From Streptomyces sp. ITFR-21 (GTDB taxonomy: Bacteria; Actinomycetota; Actinomycetes; Streptomycetales; Streptomycetaceae): 64,000 bases of DNA. The translations under genes and the position numbers were made by a program. Below the pieces are notes generated by a model, which made no database searches, was not told the origin of the DNA, and saw only the letters and a program-made list of their open reading frames with translations. The stretch covers positions 2,438,001-2,502,000 of the forward strand of contig NZ_CP134605.1 of assembly GCF_031844685.1 (NCBI RefSeq), written 5' to 3'. Below, in pieces: positions 34,502 through 43,946 of the stretch (within the stretch, counting starts at the first letter, position 1; each line of letters starts with the position of its first letter).

Positions 34502-35341
34502 ATGACGTTTTCCCTCCCGGAAACCCCCGCCGCCCCACGGACCGGCACCGGCGACTCCGCCCCGCCCGTATCGCCGGCTGCGCAAGCCGCCCCGGCCCCG
34601 GCCGCCCCCATACCCACCGGACCCACCGAGTCCGGCGGAGCCGACGGGCAGACCACCGCGCTGCCGCGGCACAACATACCCCCGCTGGAGTTCGTCGTCC
34701 CCGAGTCCTTCCACGCGCTGCCCATCGCCGCCACCTCCGAGGAACGCGCGGTGCTGGCGGCGGAGTTCGTCCGCGAGCTGTACTCGAACGCGGACCACGA
34801 GCTGTGGGGCGCCGCCGCTCCCCAGTACGCGGCGCTCGGCGAGGCCATGGGCGGACAGGGGCTGGACTACTCCGCGATGGGACTGTTCACCATCGACGAG
34901 GGTGTCGCCCACTGCTCGTTCACCGTCGCCGCCATCGCGTCCGACCATCCGTCGGTGGAGGTCGCCGCGAGCGGTATCCGGGAGATCCTGGTCCGCGACG
35001 AGAACAACGACGCCCGCTGGATCGACCTGCCCTGCGGCCCCGCGGTCTCCTGCGTGACCCTGCGCGAGTACGTCATCGGCGCGGACCTGACCGCGAGTGG
35101 CACGCGGGGGCGGCTGCTGATGGGCCAGGTCCAGGTCTACGTCCCGTTCCCCACCGGCCCGTACACCGCGGTCTTCACCCTGGACACCGCCGCGGTCGAC
35201 TACTGGGGCGAGTTCAGCGAGATGACCGTGGCGGTCCTGCGCAGCATCCGCTTCCCGCCGGACGAGACGCCCGACGGCGCCCCCGCCGGAACGGGGACCG
35301 GTGGCGCCGCACGGCCCGCCGCCGAGCTCGCCGCGAGCTGA
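34502..35341 (+). CDS. PsbP/Mog1-like protein of a T7SS-type module
   Basis: A protein of 279 residues with a Pro/Ala-rich N-terminal tail of about 55 residues, then PLEFVVPESFHALPI, a mixed alpha/beta domain and a FSEMTVAVLRSIRFPP end. It has the same order of elements as the gene at 11261. No signal peptide or catalytic motif is seen. Position after the effector-like gene and a decayed gene suggests a role with the exported proteins; the IS insertion just upstream may have changed its promoter. Confidence 0.6.
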   Translation: MTFSLPETPAAPRTGTGDSAPPVSPAAQAAPAPAAPIPTGPTESGGADGQTTALPRHNIPPLEFVVPESFHALPIAATSEERAVLAAEFVRELYSNADHELWGAAAPQYAALGEAMGGQGLDYSAMGLFTIDEGVAHCSFTVAAIASDHPSVEVAASGIREILVRDENNDARWIDLPCGPAVSCVTLREYVIGADLTASGTRGRLLMGQVQVYVPFPTGPYTAVFTLDTAAVDYWGEFSEMTVAVLRSIRFPPDETPDGAPAGTGTGGAARPAAELAAS

Positions 35342-35364
35342 CCCCGGGCCGCCCGCGCCCGGGG
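35342..35364 (+). terminator. Hairpin terminator after the PsbP-like gene
   Basis: CCCCGGGC pairs perfectly with GCCCGGGG across a seven-base loop, starting right after the stop codon of 34502-35341. No T-run follows. Confidence 0.5.
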
Positions 35365-35406
35365 CGGCCCCACGCCGAAGGCACGTTCTTGCACGGCCGT
35401 CCGGCG

Positions 35407-35437
<31 letters not shown>

Positions 35438-35479
35438 CAATCCTGACGCCCCGAGGCCGTCGGCTCCGCCGCTCGCCCC

Positions 35480-36406
35480 TCAGGCCGCGCCCGCCGAGCC
35501 CAGCACCGCCCCGGCGGGTCCCACCGCCTCCCGCAGGAAGCCCTCGACCGTGTCGTGCCAGGCCTCGGGCTGGTCCCACGGGACGAGGTGGCCGGCGTCG
35601 GCCACCTCCGCGTACCGGCCGCGGGGCAGCACGCGGACCATCTCCTGTGCCTCGGCCCGGCCGAGTTCCCCGTCCAGGCCGCGGACGACCAGCGCGGGGC
35701 AGCCGACCTGCGCCAGCTCGTCCCAGTGGGCGTCACGTATCCAGGGGGCCCGGGAGCGCAGCAGATGCTCCGGCGTGTAGCCGGGGCGCCAGCCGTCCTG
35801 CCGCTCCTGCATCACCTCGGCGAAGAACTCCCCCCGCACCGCGCTCGGCGGGTCGGCCCAGGAGTCCTCGGCGGCGAACCAGCGGCGTACGTCGCCGAGC
35901 GTGGCGAAGGGCAGCGGCCAGCTCGCCAGCCACCTCTCCCATTCCGGCTGGCCCGCCTCCCCGAGGGCCGCGGCCCGCATGTCGCAGATAACGACGGCAG
36001 CGACGAGGTCGGGCCGGCGGGCGGCGCACTGCCAGGCGGTGAGCGCGCCCATCGCGTGGCCGATGAGGGTGACCGGGGCCAGCCCGAGCTGCTCGATCGC
36101 GGCGATGGCGTCGGCGGCGTACACATCCGGTGTGTACGGCCCGTCGGGCTTGTCGCTCTGGCCGTGGCCGCGCTGGTCCAGGGCCACGGCCCGGTACCGC
36201 GGGACGAGCCGGCGCGCGGTCGCCGCCCAGTGCGAGGCGCGGCCCAGCAGCCCGTGCAGCATCAGTACGCCGGGACGCCCGCCGGCCGGGCCGAGCGCCG
36301 TGGACGCGGCGGGCGCCGTCCACCCCGCCGAAGCCTCCTGTCCCGCATACTCCCAGGCCGCGAGCCGTACACCGCCCGCGCCCCTCACCTCGTACCGCTG
36401 GACCAT
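35480..36406 (-). CDS. Alpha/beta-hydrolase fold protein, nucleophile Ser replaced
   Basis: A protein of 308 residues with the fold's oxyanion motif HGLLGRASHW, the DQRGHGQSDKP segment, an acid residue in VRGLDGE and the catalytic-type histidine in DAGHLVPW. The nucleophile elbow, usually GHSMG, reads GHAMG with alanine at residue 118, so ordinary serine-hydrolase chemistry is not expected unless another residue substitutes. ATG 36406 has AGGAGG eight bases upstream, much better than GTG 36415. Substrate unknown. Confidence 0.85.
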   Translation of the reverse strand: MVQRYEVRGAGGVRLAAWEYAGQEASAGWTAPAASTALGPAGGRPGVLMLHGLLGRASHWAATARRLVPRYRAVALDQRGHGQSDKPDGPYTPDVYAADAIAAIEQLGLAPVTLIGHAMGALTAWQCAARRPDLVAAVVICDMRAAALGEAGQPEWERWLASWPLPFATLGDVRRWFAAEDSWADPPSAVRGEFFAEVMQERQDGWRPGYTPEHLLRSRAPWIRDAHWDELAQVGCPALVVRGLDGELGRAEAQEMVRVLPRGRYAEVADAGHLVPWDQPEAWHDTVEGFLREAVGPAGAVLGSAGAA

Positions 36407-36659
36407 GTGCCGCACCTCCTCTCACGGACCACGCTATCGAACTTTTATTCGAACAGACGGGCAGCGCCACCAACACCCCTCGTTCGAGTGACAACGCTCA
36501 AGGATTGACCGCCGCGGCCGAGGGGAGGACTTGATCGGGACGCGGTGCGAAGGGGAGCAGGCCGCGGGACGGCACTCGGGAAGCTCGGGGTCCCGGGTCC
36601 GGCCGAGGGGAGTTCAGGGGAGGAACACGGGGAGGACGGGGAGGGACCGGGGAGGGAAA

Positions 36660-36719
36660 GGCCCCGGCGCCGTCGTGCGGCGCCGGGGCCCGGAGACCAC
36701 CGGCGGCGAATCGCCGGTG
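36660..36719 (-). terminator. Two tandem hairpins downstream of desR
   Basis: Hairpin 1 (36660-36690): a 13-bp perfect stem with a five-base loop. Hairpin 2 (36698-36719): CACCGGCG pairs with CGCCGGTG over six bases. Both follow the desR stop on the minus strand within 60-120 bases and also shield the hydrolase promoter. No T-run, as usual in this group. Confidence 0.7.
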
Positions 36720-36776
36720 CAGAGCTGCGGAACGTAGGGGACCGGAACAGGACAACCAGGAGAAGGAGGGAGGTGC

Positions 36777-37469
36777 CTACCTCTTGGCCACGAACACATG
36801 CGAGGCGATCTCGGTGTCCAGTTCGGCGGCCTCACCGCCGCTGCCGACCAGGACGCCGCCGGCCGAACTCGTCACGCTGATCACGGCGCCCGGCTGCACA
36901 CCGGCCCGCCGGAGGGTGTACATGACCTGCGCGTCGGTCTGGATCGGCTCGCCGATCCTGCGCACCACCACGCTGGCCCCGGACTCGCCCGGGTGCAGTT
37001 CGGTGAGGCTGACCATGCCCTCCTCCAGGAACGGATCCGCCGCGCCCGATTCGCCCAGCTCCTCCAGGCCGGGGATGGGGTTGCCGTACGGCGACTCCGT
37101 GGGGTGCTGGAGCAGTTCCAGCACCCGTCGCTCCACTGCCTCGCTCATCACGTGTTCCCAGCGACACGCCTCGGCGTGCACCTGTTCCCACTCCAGGCCG
37201 ATCACATCGACCAGCAGACACTCCGCGATGCGGTGCTTGCGCATCACGCGTGTCGCCGTGCGGCGGCCCTCATCGGTCAGTTCCAGATGCCGGTCGCCCG
37301 CGACGTGCAGCAGCCCGTCGCGTTCCATACGTGCCACCGTCTGGGAGACGGTCGGGCCGCTCTGGTCGAGCCGCTCCGCGATCCGGGCACGCATGGGGAC
37401 CACACCCTCCTCTTCCAACTCCAGGATGGTGCGGAGATACATCTCCGTCGTATCGATCAGTCCGGACAT
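36777..37469 (-). CDS. desR: DtxR-family iron-dependent repressor (DesR type)
   Basis: A protein of 230 residues. Winged-helix DNA-binding domain 1-73 (GLIDTTEMYLRTILELEEEG, QSGPTVSQTVARMERDGLLH), dimerisation domain with metal ligands: Met10, His79-type residue in KHRIAECLL, and the cluster CRWEHVMS (Cys, Glu, His at about 102-106), then an SH3-like C-terminal domain. With Fe(II) this family represses siderophore and iron-uptake genes. ATG 37469 is preceded by GAGGGG. Gene symbol given on similarity to the streptomycete DesR type; DmdR-type paralogy cannot be fully excluded. Confidence 0.88.
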   Translation of the reverse strand: MSGLIDTTEMYLRTILELEEEGVVPMRARIAERLDQSGPTVSQTVARMERDGLLHVAGDRHLELTDEGRRTATRVMRKHRIAECLLVDVIGLEWEQVHAEACRWEHVMSEAVERRVLELLQHPTESPYGNPIPGLEELGESGAADPFLEEGMVSLTELHPGESGASVVVRRIGEPIQTDAQVMYTLRRAGVQPGAVISVTSSAGGVLVGSGGEAAELDTEIASHVFVAKR

Positions 37470-37590
37470 CGCGCCCCTCGTGTACTCGTGCGTGGCCCTG
37501 AGCCAATTCTGACGCATCCCGTGAGCAATCGGCCCCGACTCGTGATTCCCCGCCTTGACAGCGCGGGCGCGGCGGCACCACGGTGACCGC

Positions 37591-38364
37591 ATGACCGAGC
37601 CCCTCGCTGATCTCGCGGACCGCTACTTCGACGCCGCGATCGCCCTGCTGCGCCGGGTGCGGGACGAGGAGGGGGCCGCGGTCAGGGCCGCCGCCACCGC
37701 CGTGGCGGACGCCGTCGCCGCAGGCGGGCGAGTGTTCACCTTCGGGGCGGGCCACTCCTCGCTGCCCGCGCAGGACGTGGTGTACCGGGCCGGCGGGCTG
37801 GCACTGGTCAACCTGCTGCCGGTGCCGGGGGCCACCGGGGTGGACGTGGTGCCGGCCACCCTGGGCAGCGCGCTGGAAAGGGTGGAGGGCCTGGCCGGGG
37901 TGGTGCTGGAGACCAGTCCGGTACGCGCCGGGGACGTGCTCTTCGTGATATCGCTGTCCGGCCGCAACACGCTGCCGGTGGAGATGGCCCGGCGGGCCCG
38001 CGCGCTGGGCGTGACGGTCATCGGGGTGACCTCGGTGGCGTACGCCAAGGAGACGCGTTCCCGGCACGCGTCGGGTACGTATCTCAAGGACAACTGCGAC
38101 ATCGTGCTGGACTCCAAGATCGCGGTGGGTGACGCGGAGCTGACCGACGACGCGATCCCGGCGCCTTTCGGCCCGGCGTCCACGGTGGTGACCAGCGCGC
38201 TGATGCAGGCGGTCGTCGCCACCGCCGCATCGGACCTGGCCGCCCGGGGCATCACCCCGCCCATGATCCGCTCGGGCAACGTGGACGGCGGCCACGAGTG
38301 GAACGCCCAGGTCTTCGAGGAGCACCGGGACCGGATCTTCTTCCGCCACTCCGCCCGCCGCTGA
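37591..38364 (+). CDS. SIS-domain phosphosugar-binding protein
   Basis: A protein of 257 residues with a SIS (sugar isomerase) domain: GGRVFTFGAGHSSLPAQDVV, VLFVISLSGRNTLPVEMARR (the SGR/N phosphate loop) and GVTVIGVTSVAYAKE. Such proteins bind phosphosugars such as N-acetylglucosamine 6-phosphate in amino-sugar metabolism. Divergent from desR with about 120 bases between them, as I recall from other streptomycete chromosomes. Catalytic role cannot be named. Confidence 0.85.
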   Translation: MTEPLADLADRYFDAAIALLRRVRDEEGAAVRAAATAVADAVAAGGRVFTFGAGHSSLPAQDVVYRAGGLALVNLLPVPGATGVDVVPATLGSALERVEGLAGVVLETSPVRAGDVLFVISLSGRNTLPVEMARRARALGVTVIGVTSVAYAKETRSRHASGTYLKDNCDIVLDSKIAVGDAELTDDAIPAPFGPASTVVTSALMQAVVATAASDLAARGITPPMIRSGNVDGGHEWNAQVFEEHRDRIFFRHSARR

Positions 38365-38420
38365 GCCTGACTGCCGCTGACCCCGCCCGGCCGCTGACCC
38401 CGCCCGGCGCCGCCCGCCCC

Positions 38421-38460
38421 GGCCACCCGGCCACCCGGCCACCCGGCCACCCGGCCACCC
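38421..38460. repeat. (GGCCACCC)5 tandem repeat
   Basis: Five perfect 8-bp copies in the convergent gap between the SIS gene and the PAS/GAF gene. They lie downstream of both genes. Confidence 0.9.
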
Positions 38461-38511
38461 GGGCGCCACCCGCCACGGACCCGCGCCCGCCGCCCCCGCA
38501 CCGCCCCCGCC

Positions 38512-39873
38512 TCAGGCGCCGTCCGCCAGGCCGGTCAGGCCCGCCAGGTCCAGCGCCATGGCCACCCGGGCCGCCACGTCCTCCGCGTAGGCCGCGTCCG
38601 CCCGGTCGAAGAGGCGCCGCCCGGAGCCGCGCAGGAAGGTGAGCGCCCCGACCGTACGGCCCCGGCTGCGCAGCACCGCGGCCAGGCCGTGCACGGTGCC
38701 CGGGGGCCAGCGCCTGGCCACCGCCCAGGAGTCGGCGCCGGCCCGCGGGACCTCGGCCGCGGCCTGCCCGGCGGCGGGGTCGACGAAACTGGTCCGGACG
38801 GTGCCGGCCAGCTCCACCGCCTGGAGCACGGGGTGGCCGGGTTCGTAGCCGACCGGCACGGCGTTGGCCACGTCCCGGTGGCCGGATCCGGTTTCGCCCT
38901 CCGGGGTCGCGGCGATCCGGACCAGCCGGCCGGGGCCGTCCGCGAGGTCGAGCAGCGCGTGGTCGGCGAACCCGGCGAGCGCGAAGTCCAGATGCAGGAC
39001 GGCCGCCTCCAGGGCGCTCTCGCACTCGGCGGCGGCCCGGTCGGCGCGGTGCAGCTGCTGGTAGCGGAACCGCAACCGCGCGCTCTGCCGCTCGGCCGCC
39101 TTCTGCTCGGTGACGTCGGAGAACAGCCAGCCGACGCCGAGCGGCACGGGTTCGCTGCCGAACGGCGACCCGAGCAGGACGAAACCGCAGCGCCAGCAGT
39201 GCCGGGCGGCGTCGTCGTCCCCCCGCAGGCTGACCCAGATCTCCGCGCCGACCGGTGGGGCGCCTGCGGCGAGCACGTGCTGCAGCGCGTTCTCCAGCTC
39301 CTCGGCGCCGTGGTCGAGCAGCTCGCCGAGCGGCCGGCCGAGCAGCGCCTGCCGCCCGCAGTGGAGCAGCCGCGCCGCCTGCTCGTTGGCGAGCGCGGGC
39401 CGCAGATCGGCGTCGACCAGCACCACGCCCCAGGGGGCGTCGGCGAACAGCGCCTCGCTCAGCGCGATGGACCGTTCCAGGTCGATCTGGGCGCGCACGT
39501 CGGAGAAGGCGCAGTAGACGCCCGCGGGCCGGCCGTCGGCGCCCGCCACCGCCGCGGACTGGGTCCGTACCAGCACCCGGCGGCCGTCCTTGGTGAACAG
39601 GGCGAACTCGTGCACCCGGCGGCCCGGCGCGTCCATCGTCGAAAGCAGCCGTTCCAGGGTCTCCCGGGCGTCGGCGGGCCGGGCCGCCCAGCCGCCGAAG
39701 CCGTGCCGCCCGATCGCCTCCTCGGCGGTCCAGCCCAGGATCCGGGTGGCCTCCGCGTTCCAGTGGGTGATCACACCGGCCCGGTCGACGGCGCACAGAC
39801 CCGCCTCCATGCCGTCCAGCAGCGCCGCCAGCAGCTGCTCGTCACCCTTGGGTTGCGCATCAAATGGCTGCAC
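38512..39873 (-). CDS. PAS/GAF-type sensory protein
   Basis: A protein of 453 residues. First PAS domain about 12-130 (AGLCAVDRAGVITHWNAEAT, GWTAEEAIGR), second PAS 140-270 (PWGVVLVDADLRPALANEQA, FSDVTEQKAAERQ), then a GAF-like C-terminal domain (ALEAAVLHLDFALAGFADHA, AVLRSRGRTVGALTFLRGSG). There is no kinase, phosphatase or DNA-binding domain, although related proteins often carry PP2C domains, so it may be a signal-sensing partner. GTG 39873 is the likely start and lacks a clear Shine-Dalgarno. Confidence 0.78.
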   Translation of the reverse strand: MQPFDAQPKGDEQLLAALLDGMEAGLCAVDRAGVITHWNAEATRILGWTAEEAIGRHGFGGWAARPADARETLERLLSTMDAPGRRVHEFALFTKDGRRVLVRTQSAAVAGADGRPAGVYCAFSDVRAQIDLERSIALSEALFADAPWGVVLVDADLRPALANEQAARLLHCGRQALLGRPLGELLDHGAEELENALQHVLAAGAPPVGAEIWVSLRGDDDAARHCWRCGFVLLGSPFGSEPVPLGVGWLFSDVTEQKAAERQSARLRFRYQQLHRADRAAAECESALEAAVLHLDFALAGFADHALLDLADGPGRLVRIAATPEGETGSGHRDVANAVPVGYEPGHPVLQAVELAGTVRTSFVDPAAGQAAAEVPRAGADSWAVARRWPPGTVHGLAAVLRSRGRTVGALTFLRGSGRRLFDRADAAYAEDVAARVAMALDLAGLTGLADGA

Positions 39874-39991
39874 GTCACAACATTCAACTCCGGTGTGCCC
39901 TGCGTCACACCGGATTCGCGGAAATCAGTTGTGCGGTTCCGGGGTCCCTTCTTAGGGTGGTGAGTACACACGAAGGGAGGTGGTCTGAAGC

Positions 39992-40030
39992 ATGAGTTGC
40001 AGTCGGACACGTGAGGTGGCTGCGGGCTAG
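39992..40030 (+). CDS. Orphan 12-residue micro-ORF with strong ribosome binding site
   Basis: ATG 39992 is preceded by GAAGGGAGGTGG, a very strong Shine-Dalgarno, and a compact, relatively AT-rich promoter-like stretch (39930-39990). The reading MSCSRTREVAAG ends at TAG. It lies alone on the plus strand between two minus-strand genes, so it is not a leader of a downstream coding gene. It may be a small protein or the start of a small RNA. Real function unknown. Confidence 0.35.
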   Translation: MSCSRTREVAAG

Positions 40031-40116
40031 CACCGCGCACTCGGCGTGCACGTTGCTCGCCAATCCCACGCAGTACACCCGACCCGCGGGCTCGTCGGAC
40101 TTGTCCGGCCGGTGCT

Positions 40117-40134
40117 CGGAGCCACCCGGCTCCG
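40117..40134 (-). terminator. Hairpin downstream of pdxH
   Basis: CGGAGCC pairs with GGCTCCG over four bases, 67 bases past the pdxH stop on the minus strand. Short but perfect. Confidence 0.45.
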
Positions 40135-40200
40135 GGGAGCAGCCCGCGGGTCGTTCGTGTTCCCGGAAAGACCCGGACGCCGGCTCCCGCCGGCCGCCCG

Positions 40201-41067
40201 CTACGGCGCCAGCCGCTCCACGGCCCAGCCTTCGCCCACTCCCCCGGCGCCGCCGGCGCCTCCCGCGCCCCCGGCCACGTACCGCAGCCGGTCGTGCAGC
40301 CGGTTCTCCCGTCCCTGCCAGAACTCCACGCTCGCCGCCACCACCCGGTAGCCGCCCCAGTACGGCGGCACCGGCACCTGGCTCCCCTGCGGCCACCGCG
40401 CCGCGCGCTCGGCGTACGACTCCTCCAGCACCGCCCGGGACTCGACGACCCTGGACTGCTCGCTGGCCCACGCGGCGACCTGCGAGGCGTGCGGCCGGCT
40501 GTGGAAGTACGCCGCGGTCTCCGCCTCGGGGACCCGCTCGGCCCGACCGCCGACGATCACCTGGCGGGCGATCGGGTGCCAGGGGAAGAGCAGCGAGACA
40601 TGCGGGTTCGCCGCGAGCTCGCGCCCCTTGCGCGACCCGTGGTTGCTGAAGAAGACGAAGCCGCGCCGGTCGTAGCCCTTGAGCAGCACGGTCCGGGAGC
40701 TGGGAACGCCGCCCGCGCCCGCGGTCGAGACGACCATCGCGTTGGGTTCGGCGATCACGCCGGTCCCGGCGGCCCGCACCACGTCGGCGAACCAGCGGGC
40801 GAACTGCTCGTAGGGGTCCTCGGCCAGGTCCGCCTGGTCGAAGGTGCCCACCCGGTACTGCTCGCGCATGTTCGCCGGGTCGTCGGGACGTACCGCCTCG
40901 TCACGGGGCTCGCGACGGCCACCGCGCTCGCGCGGTTCGTCGGGCCCGCCCCCGTGGCGCTCGTACGGCTCGCCGGACGCGTCCCGCTCGCGCGGCGCGG
41001 GGGTCTCGCGCCGTTCCGGGGTGTTCGCGGCTGCCGGCTCTTCTCTGTGTTCTCGCACCCGAAACAT
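40201..41067 (-). CDS. pdxH: Pyridoxamine 5'-phosphate oxidase
   Basis: FMN-dependent oxidation of pyridoxine or pyridoxamine 5'-phosphate to pyridoxal 5'-phosphate. Conserved stretches: [77 protein letters not shown] and [15 protein letters not shown]. The core starts at [10 protein letters not shown] (40869). Upstream the frame stays open with an extra charged, disordered stretch of about 66 residues rich in E, R and P, so the protein is longer (288 residues) than the usual 210-230. ATG 41067 has GGAAG just upstream; GTG 41058 is also possible. Confidence 0.88.
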   Translation of the reverse strand: MFRVREHREEPAAANTPERRETPAPRERDASGEPYERHGGGPDEPRERGGRREPRDEAVRPDDPANMREQYRVGTFDQADLAEDPYEQFARWFADVVRAAGTGVIAEPNAMVVSTAGAGGVPSSRTVLLKGYDRRGFVFFSNHGSRKGRELAANPHVSLLFPWHPIARQVIVGGRAERVPEAETAAYFHSRPHASQVAAWASEQSRVVESRAVLEESYAERAARWPQGSQVPVPPYWGGYRVVAASVEFWQGRENRLHDRLRYVAGGAGGAGGAGGVGEGWAVERLAP

Positions 41068-41215
41068 CTTCCAGGACGGCGGGCGGAAGCGTGCGGTCGC
41101 CACGGATGTGCGGCATCTCACCCTGTCTGACATGCCCGGCGGCTAGGAGAATTGCCAGCCGGGCGCCCGGTCTCCCGCACGCGCCCCACCATCAGATCAT
41201 CAGAGGAGCCGCCTC

Positions 41216-42308
41216 ATGTCCGACTTCGTACCGGGACTCGAAGGGGTCGTCGCGTTCGAGACGGAGATCGCCGAACCCGACAAGGAAGGCGGGTCGCTGC
41301 GCTACCGCGGGGTCGACATCGAGGATCTCGTCGGCCATGTGGGCTTCGGGAACGTCTGGGGCCTGCTGGTGGACGGCACGTTCGACCCGGGGCTGCCGCC
41401 GGCCGAGCCGTTCCCGATCCCGGTGCACTCCGGGGACATCCGGGTGGACGTGCAGTCCGCGCTGGCGATGCTCGCCCCAGTGTGGGGCCTCAAACCGCTG
41501 CTCGACATCGACGCCGCGCAGGCCAGGGACGACCTCGCGCGCGCCGCGGTCACGGCTCTCTCGTACGTCGCCCAGTCCGCCCGCGGGCAGGGGCTGCCGA
41601 TGGTGCCGCAGCGGGAGATCGACAAGGCGCACTCGGTGACCGAGCGGTTCATGGTCCGCTGGCGCGGCGAACCCGATCCCAAGCACGTGGCCGCGGTCGA
41701 CGCCTACTGGAGCTCGGCCGCCGAGCACGGCATGAACGCCTCCACCTTCACCGCCCGGGTCATCGCCTCGACCGGCGCGGACGTGGCGGCGGCGCTGTCC
41801 GGGGCGGTCGGCGCCATGTCGGGGCCGCTGCACGGCGGTGCGCCCTCCCGGGTGCTCGGCATGATCGAGGAGATCGAGCGGACCGGCGACGCCGAGGCGT
41901 ACGTGAAGGGCGCGCTCGACAAGGGCGAGCGGCTGATGGGCTTCGGGCACCGCGTCTACCGCGCCGAGGACCCGCGGGCCCGGGTGCTGCGCCGCACCGC
42001 CCGCGAGCTGGGCGCGCCGCGCTACGAGGTCGCCGAGGCACTGGAGAAGGCGGCGCTGGCCGAGCTGCACGCGCGCCGCCCGGACCGGGTGCTGGCCACC
42101 AACGTGGAGTTCTGGGCCGCGATCGTGCTGGACTTCGCGCAGGTCCCGGCGCACATGTTCACCTCGATGTTCACCTGTGCCCGTACCGCGGGCTGGTCGG
42201 CGCACATCCTGGAGCAGAAGCGGACCGGCCGGCTGGTCCGCCCCTCCGCCCGCTACATCGGCCCCGGCTCGCGCGGGCCGCAGGACATCGAGGGGTACGA
42301 GGGCATCG

Positions 42309-42316
<8 letters not shown>
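41216..42316 (+). CDS. citA: Citrate synthase family protein
   Basis: A protein of 366 residues catalysing oxaloacetate plus acetyl-CoA to citrate, or the 2-methylcitrate variant. Active-site elements are SGPLHGGAPSRV (His), GFGHRVYRAEDPRA (His) and IVLDFAQVPAHMFTSMF (Asp). It is the shorter, citrate synthase 2 type. AGAGGAG lies nine bases before ATG 41216. It is divergent from pdxH. The last codons and stop form the first unit of an 11-bp tandem array. Confidence 0.9.
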
Positions 42317-43733
<1,417 letters not shown>

Positions 43734-43768
43734 GCCGGGGCGCCCCCAGGTACGGCAATACGGCGGTA

Positions 43769-43804
43769 CGGTGAGCGGCTCGGGCCCTGCCGAGCCGCTC
43801 ACCG
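43769..43804 (+). terminator. Strong terminator after serC
   Basis: A 15-bp perfect stem with six-base loop GCCCTG, 35 bases past the serC stop. As serC and the next gene converge it may serve both. Confidence 0.85.
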
Positions 43805-43946
43805 GCTTTCCGGCCCACGCCACCGCCGCCGGCGCCCGCGCGCCCACCGCCGCCTGCGGCCACGCCCACGACCGCCGCCAGCGCCGCCCGCCCCCGGGTG
43901 CCCACCGCCACCCGCACGGGCCGCACCCGCAGCGGCCGCGCCGCCG

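Noticed and set aside
36437-36456. TCGAAC-TTTTAT-TCGAAC as an SOS (LexA) box
   Set aside because: The half-sites are direct, not inverted, and do not match CGAAC-N4-GTTCG.
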